DNA from: a virus
Reading direction: 5' to 3' (one strand)
Length of the DNA stretch: 24,021 bases
Virus record (IMG/VR): IMGVR_UViG_3300010354_000652
Location: 1-24,021 of that record
In this document: positions 1-7,601 of the stretch, piece after piece
Position numbering within the stretch: the first letter of the stretch is position 1
How the letters are laid out: each line of letters begins with the position of its first letter
The notes under the pieces: generated by a model
What the model saw: only the letters and a program-made list of their open reading frames with translations
Databases searched by the model: none
What the model was told of the DNA's origin: nothing
Translations under genes and position numbers: made by a program

Positions 1-2936
1 AAGGTCGCTGGCAGTGCCGAGGCCTGTTCCGCGGTGTGCGTATGGCTTGGCAGGTCTGTCGCCACCAGCGCTCTGAATGCCGGCGCTGCGGCGGAGCCGC
101 TGGTTGGGCCGGCGAAGACGGCATTCGCGCTCTGCGTGGTCAGCGACCCGGCCAGGGTCCCGTTGGTGGTCACGGGGCTGCCAGAGACCGTGAACAACCC
201 TGCCGGTAGTGTCAATGCCACGCTGGTCACCGATCCGCCGGATGGCAGAAGCTCGCCCGGCACCAGGCCATTGGCGCCAAGGCGGACCAGCCCATTCGCA
301 ACGTTCATCGACAGGGCGATGTTCCTGGTCCTCGTCCAGAAGCCCTGCGCGTCCTGTGACGAGGTGTCCGTGATCGTCAGCGGTGACCCGGCGGTCGCCG
401 TCAGCCCTGCCAGGAACCGGTTGTCCGCATAGGTCCGCACCGCGAACTGCGTCGGCGCAGTGTTGCCGTCCGTGCCTCCGGTGTCCGACAGCAGGCTGGT
501 GTTGTTGCTGACCTCCCGCAGCTGCACGCCAACGGTGCTGATGCCGCCATTGCGGCTGAAGGGACCGATGAAGTTCAGCCCGCTCAGGTTGAACTGATCA
601 GTGTTGATCGTGACGCTGCCAGTCGTGCCATCAACAGCAAACTGAGAGCCGACCGCGAAGTCGCCCTTCTCGTTGGTGTTGCTGCTGTAGACCCGACCGT
701 TGTTCTCCTCGACAATCGCGTTAGCCGGAATCGGCACGCCGCCATTCCAGGGGAGGGCGTCGTAGTTAGTTCCCGAGCCGACGAACTCGAAAGTATGGGA
801 CGGCGCCGAGACCTGCGAACGATTGCGGAAGTCGAGCTTCTGCCCGGCGGTGATCCGATCCTTGAGACCTCCGTTGATACCGGAATAGAAGACGACGCGA
901 TAGCCGGCCTTCAGGGCCGAGTCGTTGGCGACCGGACTGCCATTGGCGTCGATCGGGATGCTCGAGGTGACGATGTAGGCGCTGGTCGGACAGATGAAGA
1001 CCAATCCTTCGACCGTCACGCTGCCGGTGCTGCCGTTCGATCCAGGGAGCTGGCTCTTGGTCGTGAGTGTGACGACACCCGTGACCTTGTTGTAGACGGC
1101 GTTGGCGACGCCGTAGTTAGTGCCGCCGATCGTGGCGGTGCCGCCGCTGACATACTCGTGCTCGGGCCCCGACGGGGACGAGGCTTCCGCGTAGGTCAGG
1201 GTGTAGGTCCCGGTCCTGGTGTAGGTGAAGGTCTTGCCCTCTGCGACCTCAGTGCTCGAGTTGCGAGGGAAGACCAGCTGCGGGAACATCAGCTGTCCTG
1301 CGTTCGGCCGCGATGCGCTGCTGCAGATGAAAGACAGCCCGCTCAGCGTGATCTGAGCCCCTTGGGACGGTGTGTATCCCTGGGCGGTCAGCACGGTCAC
1401 ACCGGTGCTGTTGTTGTACGTGGCGCTGGTGATCGAGTAGTCGGTACCGCCGGCGGTCACCTTGCCGCCGCCGACGTACTCGTGGCCGATCAGGGCGACC
1501 GTTCCCAGGGTCACCGTGAAGGTGCTGCCAGGCGTTGCGCCGCCGACGGCACTGATCGTGACCGGATTGCCTGGGGACCCCAGGGACCCAGCCGTGGGGT
1601 ACTTGATCTGACGGCCCAGGCGATTGGCGGAGAAGCCGATGACATCGAGCTCGGTGGCCCCCTGTCTGACGAACTTGTAGGTGCCCGTTGCGCTGCCGCT
1701 GGTGTCGATCGAGCTACCGCCCAGGGTGGTCGACACCTTGAACGCGTTCGCCGTCAGTCCAGAAGCGATCACGTAATACTTGGTCCCTGCCTCCACGCCA
1801 TCCGGCAGCGAACCCTGGGTGGCCGAGATCAAGACCTGATCGCCGACCAGCAAGCCGTGGGCGACGCAGGAGAAGACGTCAGTGCTGACGTCGATCGTGA
1901 CCGCCTTCTCGATCCGCGTAGCACCGTAGGTGGCGACCCTGGCGCTGCCGGTGTAGAGCGGCTTCGGCGAGTACCCGCTGGCGACGAGGCCGTAGATGCC
2001 GAAGTCAGTGGTGCCGCCGCCGGAGAGGTTGACCTGGCCGCCGCTGAGAGTCTTGACGTGATAGGTGCAGAACGTCCCGAAGAACGAGACGAGCTGCGCG
2101 TAGCCGTCGTTCAGCACCAGACAGCCAGGGCCACCGAGGTTGACCTGGGTGTAGCTGTCGACGACCATCGAGCGGATCGGCGAGTTCAGTGCGCACGCGT
2201 TGCCGTCAACCTTGATGCCGCCGCCGGTGTCGCCCACCGACTGGCTGCCGGCGGTACCGGCGTCATCCTCAGCGGTGATCGACGTGCAGTTCTGGATGTA
2301 GGGCGATTTCAGGATGAAGGCGCCGAGGCCGATGGCACCGCGGGACGTGTTGTCGGCCAGCTCGTCAAAGGAGATCGCCCAGGACTGCAGGTTCTGGTTG
2401 GCGTCTGCCTGGTGCCCCGCGAAGGACAGGCCCCAGCACCAGAAGCCGGAGTCCACCTTGAAGACGTCGTTGAAGGCCTGCCCCGCGGCCGGCTGCACGA
2501 TCGTGCTGCGCAAGCCACGCCCGAAGATCGTGACGTCGTACCTCCAGCGAATCGGCAGCACCGTCTCGACGTATGTGCCCGGGCCGACCTCGACGACGTC
2601 ACCAGGAAGTGCTGCTGCTGCGGCGGCGGCCAGGGTACGCAGCGGCTCGGCCGGCGATGTGCCGTTGTTGGTGTCGTTGCCCTGCAGCGACACGTAGACA
2701 CGCCTCGCGTCCCTCAGGGCCAGCAGGCGTGCGACGCACTCATCCCAGGACGTCTGCTCTGCGTCGGAGGGCAGGCTGTAGCCCGCCGCGAAGGTCAGAT
2801 TGAGGTTGCCACTCGTGGTGACGGGCGAGCCAGTGACAGCGAACCCGGTTGGCGCTACAAGGCCAACGCTGGTCACGCTGCCGCTGCCGCTGCCTCCGCC
2901 GCCACCGCCGCCGGGGCCCAGGGTGTAAAAGCTCAT
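1..2936 (-). CDS. Giant tail fibre / tailspike-like protein (C-terminus outside the window)
   Basis: The frame is open from an ATG at 2936 to the left edge, at least 978 residues with no stop. After a Gly/Ser-rich start, residues 21-45 carry a SVTSV...GSPVTTSG motif. Residues 80-102 match the N-terminus of right-handed beta-helix (pectin-lyase/DUF1565-like) proteins (VYVSLQGNDTNNGTSP). Further on come a GHGL...YYVI..GLT..AFKVS module (about 1661-1905) and two related HEYV..GG...FIC repeats (about 1316-1484 and 983-1160). A second SVTSV...GSPVTTNG...AFRALVATDLPSHTH block lies near the left edge. Such modular fibres normally bind or degrade host surface polysaccharide. The ATG overlaps the upstream stop by one base (TGATG), suggesting coupled translation. 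The fibre assignment is strong; the receptor or enzymatic activity is unknown. Confidence 0.85.
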   Translation of the reverse strand, partial: MSFYTLGPGGGGGGGSGSGSVTSVGLVAPTGFAVTGSPVTTSGNLNLTFAAGYSLPSDAEQTSWDECVARLLALRDARRVYVSLQGNDTNNGTSPAEPLRTLAAAAAAALPGDVVEVGPGTYVETVLPIRWRYDVTIFGRGLRSTIVQPAAGQAFNDVFKVDSGFWCWGLSFAGHQADANQNLQSWAISFDELADNTSRGAIGLGAFILKSPYIQNCTSITAEDDAGTAGSQSVGDTGGGIKVDGNACALNSPIRSMVVDSYTQVNLGGPGCLVLNDGYAQLVSFFGTFCTYHVKTLSGGQVNLSGGGTTDFGIYGLVASGYSPKPLYTGSARVATYGATRIEKAVTIDVSTDVFSCVAHGLLVGDQVLISATQGSLPDGVEAGTKYYVIASGLTANAFKVSTTLGGSSIDTSGSATGTYKFVRQGATELDVIGFSANRLGRQIKYPTAGSLGSPGNPVTISAVGGATPGSTFTVTLGTVALIGHEYVGGGKVTAGGTDYSITSATYNNSTGVTVLTAQGYTPSQGAQITLSGLSFICSSASRPNAGQLMFPQLVFPRNSSTEVAEGKTFTYTRTGTYTLTYAEASSPSGPEHEYVSGGTATIGGTNYGVANAVYNKVTGVVTLTTKSQLPGSNGSTGSVTVEGLVFICPTSAYIVTSSIPIDANGSPVANDSALKAGYRVVFYSGINGGLKDRITAGQKLDFRNRSQVSAPSHTFEFVGSGTNYDALPWNGGVPIPANAIVEENNGRVYSSNTNEKGDFAVGSQFAVDGTTGSVTINTDQFNLSGLNFIGPFSRNGGISTVGVQLREVSNNTSLLSDTGGTDGNTAPTQFAVRTYADNRFLAGLTATAGSPLTITDTSSQDAQGFWTRTRNIALSMNVANGLVRLGANGLVPGELLPSGGSVTSVALTLPAGLFTVSGSPVTTNGTLAGSLTTQSANAVFAGPTSGSAAAPAFRALVATDLPSHTHTAEQASALPAT

Positions 2937-3499
2937 CAGACCATCTCCGTGACTTGGGCGGTACCGTCCGCCAGGTTCCAGATCCCGTGGATCGCATTGG
3001 CCACGATCAGCTGCTGATCAAACAGCAGGACCGATCCAGACGTCATGCAGAGAAACGAGTTCTCCACATTCGCTGGTGTCGAAAACGACAGAAAGAGGAT
3101 TCCGTCGCTCTGGTTGTGGATCAGCAGTCCCTTTCGGTTGCTGTTTGCCGCGAGTAGCTGCACGCTGGTGGTCGTGCTAGCAACGCTCGTCGTGGTTGGC
3201 GTCGAGGGCAGCGCCGACGTAGCCACGCGAATGGGAGTGGCTCGCAGCTGCTGATCAGTCAGCGGGCCGTCCACCGTGATCGAGAGGCCGCCGTCATCGA
3301 TCGTCAGAGACCCGCCTGCATCGCTGACAGGAACCGGATTGGCGCTGGTGTTCTCGATCGTAATGTCGGTGACTACAACGTCACCTTCGATCGTGATCGC
3401 GCCGCCGCCGATGTCCACTGGCACCGGCGCAGCCGTGACAATGGCGATCTCGTCGTAGGTCTGCCCGTTCAGGCGTCTTGTCGGCATCCCCCCGAGCAC
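2936..3499 (-). CDS. Hypothetical virion-associated protein, 187 aa
   Basis: I do not recognise a named family. The protein is rich in beta-branched and small residues. Its first half has short repeated stretches (GGGAITIEGDVVVTDITIE, then GGSLTIDDGGLSITVDG). A Thr/Ser linker follows, then a compact C-terminal half (RKGLLIHNQSDGILFLSFS). Small beta-rich proteins of this type are common next to phage fibre genes, so a virion or fibre-accessory role is inferred from position. The listed start is a GTG. An in-frame ATG at 3487 is directly preceded by a run of six G and is a reasonable alternative, making the protein 183 aa. It is coupled to the giant fibre gene by a one-base stop/start overlap. 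A CTAGCATG motif lies just upstream. Confidence 0.75.
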   Translation of the reverse strand: MLGGMPTRRLNGQTYDEIAIVTAAPVPVDIGGGAITIEGDVVVTDITIENTSANPVPVSDAGGSLTIDDGGLSITVDGPLTDQQLRATPIRVATSALPSTPTTTSVASTTTSVQLLAANSNRKGLLIHNQSDGILFLSFSTPANVENSFLCMTSGSVLLFDQQLIVANAIHGIWNLADGTAQVTEMV

Positions 3500-3513
3500 A
3501 AGCCGGCAGTCAC

Positions 3514-3521
3514 CATGCTAG
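3514..3521 (-). promoter_or_regulatory. CTAGNATS motif, candidate promoter for the 187-aa gene and giant fibre
   Basis: Read on the minus strand this is CTAGCATG, 15 nt upstream of the GTG start (27 nt from the alternative ATG). It overlaps the integrase stop codon. TAGCAT resembles a -10 hexamer; I see no conserved -35. One of six sites of this kind. Confidence 0.4.
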
Positions 3522-4690
3522 CTGGGGCGTTCGAGGTACAGATCAACAGGATCCTCAGGGCTCAGCCAGTTCCGGTAGGCCGTGTGATGCGAGGCGACCG
3601 TATGCCCCATGAACACCGAGGCATGGGCATCGGTGACCCGGTGCCGCGGCGAATGAAGCCGCTGAGCGTAGGCGTGCCGAAATCCGTAGGCGGTCGGACC
3701 GTCTTCGGCGACCAGCTTCAGGGCCCGCAGGCGGCGGTTGACGCGAACCCCGGCTCGCGACAGGTCTGACAGGGCTGGCAGTGGGGCAAGCCAGAGATCC
3801 GTGACGCCGAACTTCTCGTGCCACTCCGGGTGGAACGGTGGCACCCGTCGTGGACGTGTTTCGCCCTGGCGATTGGTTTTCCCTTTCCCCACCCAGGCGC
3901 AGTCTGGGCGCTTCTGACAGGGCTCGGCAATCCAGGCCTCCCATGGGCGGAGTCCGTAGACGGCAAGCAGGGTCACGACTCGCCGCCAGGGGCGACTCAG
4001 CGGGGAGTCCGGGGCGAGGAACGCCTCGATCTCCTGGTCGGAGAAACAGGGCTGCGGGCGAACGCGCGGCACGCGGCCGCTGCCCGCCAACGGCTCGAAG
4101 AGGGCCGTGTTCCACTGGACACCGCAAAGTGCGCAGACCCGCCTCAGCACCGCAATGGTGCGGCGACGGGACTCGGACCGCGGCCGAGTCAGCTCAATGG
4201 CACGGAAGATCGAGTCCTCGCTCAGGGGCCTGCTGGGATCCAGGCGCCGCAGGTAGGTCATGTGGTTCTCGACGAAGGTCTTCTCGGTGACCCCCTCGGC
4301 CAGCTTCAGGCGTTTCCACTTGGAAACCACCACTTCCAGTGTCAGCCTGGGTTCTTGCGGCTTGCCCTTTTTTACCCTCGACACGCTGCAGGCGTCTCTC
4401 CAGGCCTCGGCATCGAAGACCCAACCCCTGTCCAGGAGGAAGGCACGAAGCTCGAGGCCGCGGTTCTGCACGTCCATCGGCGCACTGTCGAAGTCCAGGA
4501 ACAGCGGCGCTTTCAGGCCGCTCAGCTGGACGTAGAGCTTCCGGCCGATCGCCCTCAGCCGAAACCCTCGACCGAAGACAGTGCCGCTCTTGGCGACGAG
4601 CAGCTGGACGGTCAGAGCGATGACGTCCTGCTCGGCCACAGAGGGTAAACTTACCCTTTTTTGTCCCCTTTTGGCCTCAGTTGCCTCCAT
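3518..4690 (-). CDS. int: Tyrosine-recombinase integrase
   Basis: This 390-aa site-specific recombinase would integrate or excise phage DNA. The C-terminal catalytic domain shows Arg I at R248 (YGLRPWE), a Lys-rich strand (K269/K271 in VGKGKT), box II as YGFRHAYAQR (R338, with Tyr replacing the usual His at 335), the MGH motif (H363) and the nucleophile Y372 in TAYRNW. This box II form and the MGHTVA...TAYRNW end are typical of integrases from cyanobacteria and their phages. Residues 110-200 are probably the core-binding domain. The N-terminal 100 residues resemble an arm-binding or AP2-like region (KLYVQLSGLKAPLFLDF). No att site can be assigned without the host chromosome. Unusually, the gene lies among tail-fibre genes. 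The ATG at 4690 has no strong Shine-Dalgarno sequence. Confidence 0.93.
   Translation of the reverse strand: MEATEAKRGQKRVSLPSVAEQDVIALTVQLLVAKSGTVFGRGFRLRAIGRKLYVQLSGLKAPLFLDFDSAPMDVQNRGLELRAFLLDRGWVFDAEAWRDACSVSRVKKGKPQEPRLTLEVVVSKWKRLKLAEGVTEKTFVENHMTYLRRLDPSRPLSEDSIFRAIELTRPRSESRRRTIAVLRRVCALCGVQWNTALFEPLAGSGRVPRVRPQPCFSDQEIEAFLAPDSPLSRPWRRVVTLLAVYGLRPWEAWIAEPCQKRPDCAWVGKGKTNRQGETRPRRVPPFHPEWHEKFGVTDLWLAPLPALSDLSRAGVRVNRRLRALKLVAEDGPTAYGFRHAYAQRLHSPRHRVTDAHASVFMGHTVASHHTAYRNWLSPEDPVDLYLERPS
4641..4662 (+). terminator. Possible plus-strand intrinsic terminator inside the integrase 5' end
   Basis: GGGTAA (4643-4648) pairs with TTACCC (4651-4656). One A-T pair and a G-U pair extend the stem, and a run of six T follows. 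In plus orientation this has the shape of a short rho-independent terminator. It lies inside the integrase reading frame, so it could limit antisense transcription, act as an operator, or be coincidental. Confidence 0.35.
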
Positions 4691-4790
4691 TTGCCGAGTG
4701 ACGCAGGAGCCAGGACATTAGTCCAGTCAAGGGATCCCAAGGGGTCCCAGCGAAAAGCCCCTACCAGGGAGCACCTCCTGGAGGAGGAGG
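4691..4790. other. Integrase upstream intergenic region
   Basis: About 100 bases between the BPSL0761-like gene and the integrase start hold no ORF I can support. A small palindrome (GGAC-ATTA-GTCC) lies near 4713-4724 and repeated CCTCC/GGAGG tracts lie near 4775-4790. This is the natural place to look for attP or an integrase operator, but neither can be identified from the sequence alone. Confidence 0.3.
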
Positions 4791-5069
4791 TTACTCCTGG
4801 CGAAAAACGTGCTCCAGCACTGGATCTCGCGACTCGAAAATCGCCTTACCCTGGGCCTTACCCTGGCGCTGCAGATGTGCTGAACCCTCCAGAACCGGGC
4901 GCAGGCGCTCTGGTCTGGGGAACCAGCGCAGCAGGGCACGGGCCTCGGCCCTGATCTCTCTGGGGATCCGTGGCGTCAGGCGATGGTCACTCAATCGATG
5001 TAGCAGCACGCGGGCCTGCAGGACGGCGGCGACTTCCTGGACGTTGGTCTCGTAGGGCGTCGGCTCCAT
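4791..5069 (-). CDS. BPSL0761-like small protein, 92 aa
   Basis: The protein starts with MEPTPYETNVQEVAAVLQAR and continues with LLHRLS...PREIRAEARALLRWFP. This pattern (an E/Q-x-R-A-V-L-Q-x-R helix, then xVRxxARxLLRHYP) is that of the BPSL0761 family, small helical proteins of unknown function found in bacteria and prophages. The C-terminus contains a short internal repeat (QGKAQGKA). I chose the ATG at 5069 because it gives the family N-terminus; the frame extends further upstream but would overlap the 150-aa gene in another frame. It lies 10 nt after that gene and before the integrase, so the three probably share a transcript. Confidence 0.75.
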   Translation of the reverse strand: MEPTPYETNVQEVAAVLQARVLLHRLSDHRLTPRIPREIRAEARALLRWFPRPERLRPVLEGSAHLQRQGKAQGKAIFESRDPVLEHVFRQE

Positions 5070-5079
5070 CGACCTGTCC

Positions 5080-5532
5080 TCAGGCCGACAGTGTGAGGGC
5101 CTCAAAGGGATCAGGTCCCTCGCCGATCGGCTCGGCGGCGCGCAGCTCGCGGAAGTAGCGGGCCCGGCAGGCGGCCTCGAGGCCTTCGAGCCGAGTGATC
5201 TCGCGTCGCAGGGCGACGGCTTCGGCGCCGTACTCCAGGCCGCGGTCGCGGGCGCACTGGCGCAGATGCACCACGTCAAGGCGAGTGGCGAGCGTTGCTG
5301 GCTTCGGCACCGGTTCCGGCTGCTCGGCCTCCGGCTGCAACCCCAGGCCGGTATAGGTGCAGCAAAGGGGGTGTGTGGGGTCCTGGCGCCCGTCCTCGGC
5401 GAAGAGGCGCTCCATGGTCTCCACCCGCGCGCTTGCCTCCGCCAGGTCAAGCGCTACCTGGCCGTCCGGCTCGACGGCGACCGGGAACAAGCCCGGGATA
5501 GTCAACTGGGTACACGAACGGTCACCAGGCAC
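5080..5532 (-). CDS. Hypothetical protein, 150 aa, integrase module
   Basis: No named family is recognised. The frame shows consistent coding character and a GTG start at 5532. The N-terminal third contains a helix (VALDLAEASARVETMERLFAE) followed by DGRQDPTHPLCCTYTGL. The centre is Pro/Glu-rich, and the C-terminal half is charged and helical (LRREITRLEGLEAACRARYFRELR), likely coiled coil. It is the first gene of the integrase-side operon and is divergent from the zinc-ribbon gene across a short intergenic region. A regulatory or DNA-metabolism role is possible but unsupported. Confidence 0.7.
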   Translation of the reverse strand: MPGDRSCTQLTIPGLFPVAVEPDGQVALDLAEASARVETMERLFAEDGRQDPTHPLCCTYTGLGLQPEAEQPEPVPKPATLATRLDVVHLRQCARDRGLEYGAEAVALRREITRLEGLEAACRARYFRELRAAEPIGEGPDPFEALTLSA

Positions 5533-5581
5533 GGGAGCGAGGCAGGTCTCGGCACGCTATCGCCGTGTCATGCGGTCTGCC

Positions 5582-5601
5582 AGCCTGGGCTGACACTCAG
5601 T
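5582..5601 (+). repeat. 20-nt shared element, copy 1 (before the zinc-ribbon gene)
   Basis: AGCCTGGGCTGACACTCAGT matches the minus-strand element at 9607-9626 with one mismatch in 20. Both copies point toward a gene starting just downstream. Here a GGGCT/AGCCC inverted repeat (5587-5607) surrounds a CACT-C-AGTG core, so it could be an operator or a hairpin near the translation start. Confidence 0.45.
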
Positions 5602-5611
5602 GAGCCCGGCG

Positions 5612-5857
5612 ATGCGCTGTCCCGTCTGCAGTTCGACGGACTTCACCTGCGTCCTGAATACCGTCCACCGTGAGGACAGTTCCGTGCGCCGCCGCCGTGG
5701 GTGCCGTCGCTGCCAGGTCCGCTGGACCACCATCGAGTCCTACGAGCCAGGCACGCTGATCAAGGCCTTTGTGCCGAGGCCTGTCGTCGGGGTCGACAAT
5801 GCGGCCCCTGGGGACAGCAGGGACGTGACGATCGCGAGCCCGGGGAGCGAGCCGTGA
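5612..5857 (+). CDS. NrdR-like zinc-ribbon protein, 81 aa
   Basis: The protein starts MRCPVCSSTDF and continues with VRRRRGCRRCQVRWTTIE. Two CxxC pairs (C3/C6 and C31/C34) around an Arg-rich RRRR stretch closely match the N-terminal zinc ribbon of NrdR, the repressor of ribonucleotide reductase genes. The ATP-cone that follows in cellular NrdR (about 150 aa) is missing. The last 35 residues are low-complexity. Phages often carry such short zinc-ribbon regulators, so DNA binding is likely while nucleotide sensing is not. I chose the ATG at 5612; an in-frame GTG at 5600 would add four residues. It is the only plus-strand gene in the left half, divergent from the 150-aa gene and convergent with the 56-aa gene. 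Confidence 0.75.
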   Translation: MRCPVCSSTDFTCVLNTVHREDSSVRRRRGCRRCQVRWTTIESYEPGTLIKAFVPRPVVGVDNAAPGDSRDVTIASPGSEP

Positions 5858-5903
5858 ACGGTGCTGCGGCTGCACGCACCCCGAAGGCACTGCAGATAGC
5901 CGC

Positions 5904-6074
5904 TCACTCGGAGGCGGTTTCTGCGACCTCGCCCGGGAGGGGGATCGACTTCCGCCTGGCCCACTCGATCAGCTCGCTGTAGGGAACAGCCCCAGTGCGC
6001 GGGTCCTTTTGAAGCTCTTCGTCCGGGTAGTAGACGATTCCGTGTTCTAACCGCGAAAAGAGGATGTAAGACAT
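5904..6074 (-). CDS. Small hypothetical protein, 56 aa
   Basis: This short frame begins with an ATG five bases after the tail-fibre stop. It encodes MSYILFSRLEHGIVYYPDEE, then VPYSELIEWARRKSIPLPGE, ending ETASE. The composition is protein-like, with an aromatic/hydrophobic N-terminal strand and a helix, and it is arranged like a translationally linked downstream partner. No family is recognised. By position it could be a fibre chaperone or an early gene of the integrase module. Overlapping frames on the other strand look like shadows of it. Confidence 0.65.
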   Translation of the reverse strand: MSYILFSRLEHGIVYYPDEELQKDPRTGAVPYSELIEWARRKSIPLPGEVAETASE

Positions 6075-6076
6075 GT

Positions 6077-7555
6077 TCAGAGAAGCGATGCGTCTGCATA
6101 ATAGGTGCCGGTAACGGAAGTATTCGGTTCTGTTGGCGACGTAGGTTGCGACAGCAGTAGTATGGTTACACCGTTTACGCCGACAAGTCCCCCATAGTAT
6201 GCAAGGCTATGGAGATTGAGGCTAGTGCCCACCGCGGTTTGAAAGTTGGGCACCCGTGCCAGTTCGGTAGAAAAGTAAACTGTTCCCCCGGCAATCTGGG
6301 AAGCCGGGCTATCGGACAGTGCGCGTGTTGCCGAGAATATCCCCGTCTGATAGTAGCGCTGACAGGACTGCAGCTCGTCTTCGAAGCCCCTGGGCTCAAG
6401 CGTTGTGGCGTTTGGCCCGGACTCGAACTGGGCGTCGGCAATCGTCCAGGAGGTGCCAGCTGCCTGCGCGCCGACCGAAAACACGACTTCGATCCCTGTA
6501 TTAGCCGAAGCAGGAACACTGAACGTCGCCGCGTACCTGGTCAGCGTTGGTGTCACGGTAAACGAGCCCGACGCAAAGAGAGTGCGCTTGGGAGATGCAT
6601 TGGTCCCAAACTGCCCCTTGACGTCGGCTCGGTACACGGCCCAATTAACGGCACTCAGCGAGGAGTTCGCAAGGCGGACGCTGAGTGTGGCCACGGAACC
6701 TGCCAGTGCAACGCAGTTGCGACCCTCGATTCGCTGGCCAAAGTTAATCGCGGTGACTCCGCTGCCTCCGGTGAACTCATACTGATACTTTCCGCTTCCC
6801 AGCTCCTTGATCTGTCGACCGGTGACCGTTCCGCCAGTTGGGTATCCGTACCAACAATCAATGGAATAATTCTGTACTGACGACGGAAAGCTCTGGACAT
6901 TGCTCGACCAGACCCTGTATTCCCCGCCTGCTGTTCCGGTCAGATCAATTGCCGTGCCACCGGAGGTTGCTGAAACCTTGAACGCCGTTACAGTCAAGCC
7001 GCTGCTGATCACGTAGTAATCCGTGTCCGGGACCAGAGGGCTTGGGAGTGCCCCATCAGTAGCAAAGAATCTGACACGATCTGCAGCCGCTAAGCCATGC
7101 CCCGCAGTCGGTGGGTCTAACGTGAAGGTACCTGTTGATACGTTAATCAGCAGTTCTGCTTCTAGTTTCGTGGCACCAAGGAGGCGCTGGTTGACCGCCA
7201 TGTTGCCGTTCAGGAGCCAGTTCTTACGCTTCAGGTACCTGGCGTCCGGGTTCTTCGGGACGAAATTGAGCCAGATCCACTTCCCGGCAGCACTGGAGTA
7301 ACGAAGACGAACTATCAGCTCGTTGCTGCCAATAAAGCCAGCCGGCACGCCCTGGATGATCAGCAATGACTCAATGCCAGTGCTGTCGAAAATCTCGATC
7401 AGGTCTCCATTGTTCGGATTGTTCGGAATTAAAAATATCGTATCAATAGGTCGATAGACCCATCCCGTCGTTTCGTTAAGAGAGAGAAAGTTGTCATCAA
7501 CCTCCTTAAAGGTCAGCGGTTCGCCCTTGGCGGCCCGGGTCGTGATAGCTGCCAA
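6077..7555 (-). CDS. Tail fibre protein with carbohydrate-binding-like domain
   Basis: Residues 1-27 (AITTRAAKGEPLTFKEVDDNF) match the common N-terminal attachment motif of phage tail fibres. Residues 136-218 carry the GHGL...YYVISSGLTVTAFKVS module that also occurs in the giant fibre at the left end. Residues 270-390 look like a jelly-roll carbohydrate-binding domain (NCVALAGSVATLSVRLANSS...). A typical fibre C-terminal segment follows (ELQSCQRYYQTG). The likely role is host-surface recognition. The start is a TTG at 7555, supported by an upstream GGAGGG. Base composition is visibly lower in GC than the neighbours, especially for residues 30-70, consistent with horizontal exchange. Two stem-loops lie immediately upstream. 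Confidence 0.85.
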   Translation of the reverse strand: MAAITTRAAKGEPLTFKEVDDNFLSLNETTGWVYRPIDTIFLIPNNPNNGDLIEIFDSTGIESLLIIQGVPAGFIGSNELIVRLRYSSAAGKWIWLNFVPKNPDARYLKRKNWLLNGNMAVNQRLLGATKLEAELLINVSTGTFTLDPPTAGHGLAAADRVRFFATDGALPSPLVPDTDYYVISSGLTVTAFKVSATSGGTAIDLTGTAGGEYRVWSSNVQSFPSSVQNYSIDCWYGYPTGGTVTGRQIKELGSGKYQYEFTGGSGVTAINFGQRIEGRNCVALAGSVATLSVRLANSSLSAVNWAVYRADVKGQFGTNASPKRTLFASGSFTVTPTLTRYAATFSVPASANTGIEVVFSVGAQAAGTSWTIADAQFESGPNATTLEPRGFEDELQSCQRYYQTGIFSATRALSDSPASQIAGGTVYFSTELARVPNFQTAVGTSLNLHSLAYYGGLVGVNGVTILLLSQPTSPTEPNTSVTGTYYADASLL

Positions 7556-7571
7556 GACCTGCCCTCCCTCT

Positions 7572-7600
7572 GAGCTTGTGGGTTCATGTACCCGTAGCTC
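7572..7600 (-). other. Stem-loop in the tail-fibre leader
   Basis: Arms GAGCT/AGCTC enclose a second stem GGGT/ACCC around a six-base loop. It lies in the intergenic leader of the fibre gene, with no U-tract after it, so it is not a classical terminator. Confidence 0.4.
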
Positions 7601-7601
7601 C

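Noticed and set aside
795-3017. Long plus-strand open frame (740 codons) opposite the giant fibre
   Set aside because: It is antisense to a clear fibre sequence with beta-helix and repeat motifs; its own product is Arg/Gly/Asp-rich low-complexity with no domain. Long antisense frames are expected in GC-rich DNA.
4365-4380. Slippery heptamer A-AAA-AAG in the integrase frame (Val106-Lys-Lys)
   Set aside because: The zero frame encodes a complete integrase with all catalytic boxes downstream, no clear stimulatory structure was seen, and a -1 product has no apparent purpose.
4691-4790. Possible attP site near the integrase
   Set aside because: No tRNA 3'-end segment or other recognisable core; it cannot be supported without the host integration site.
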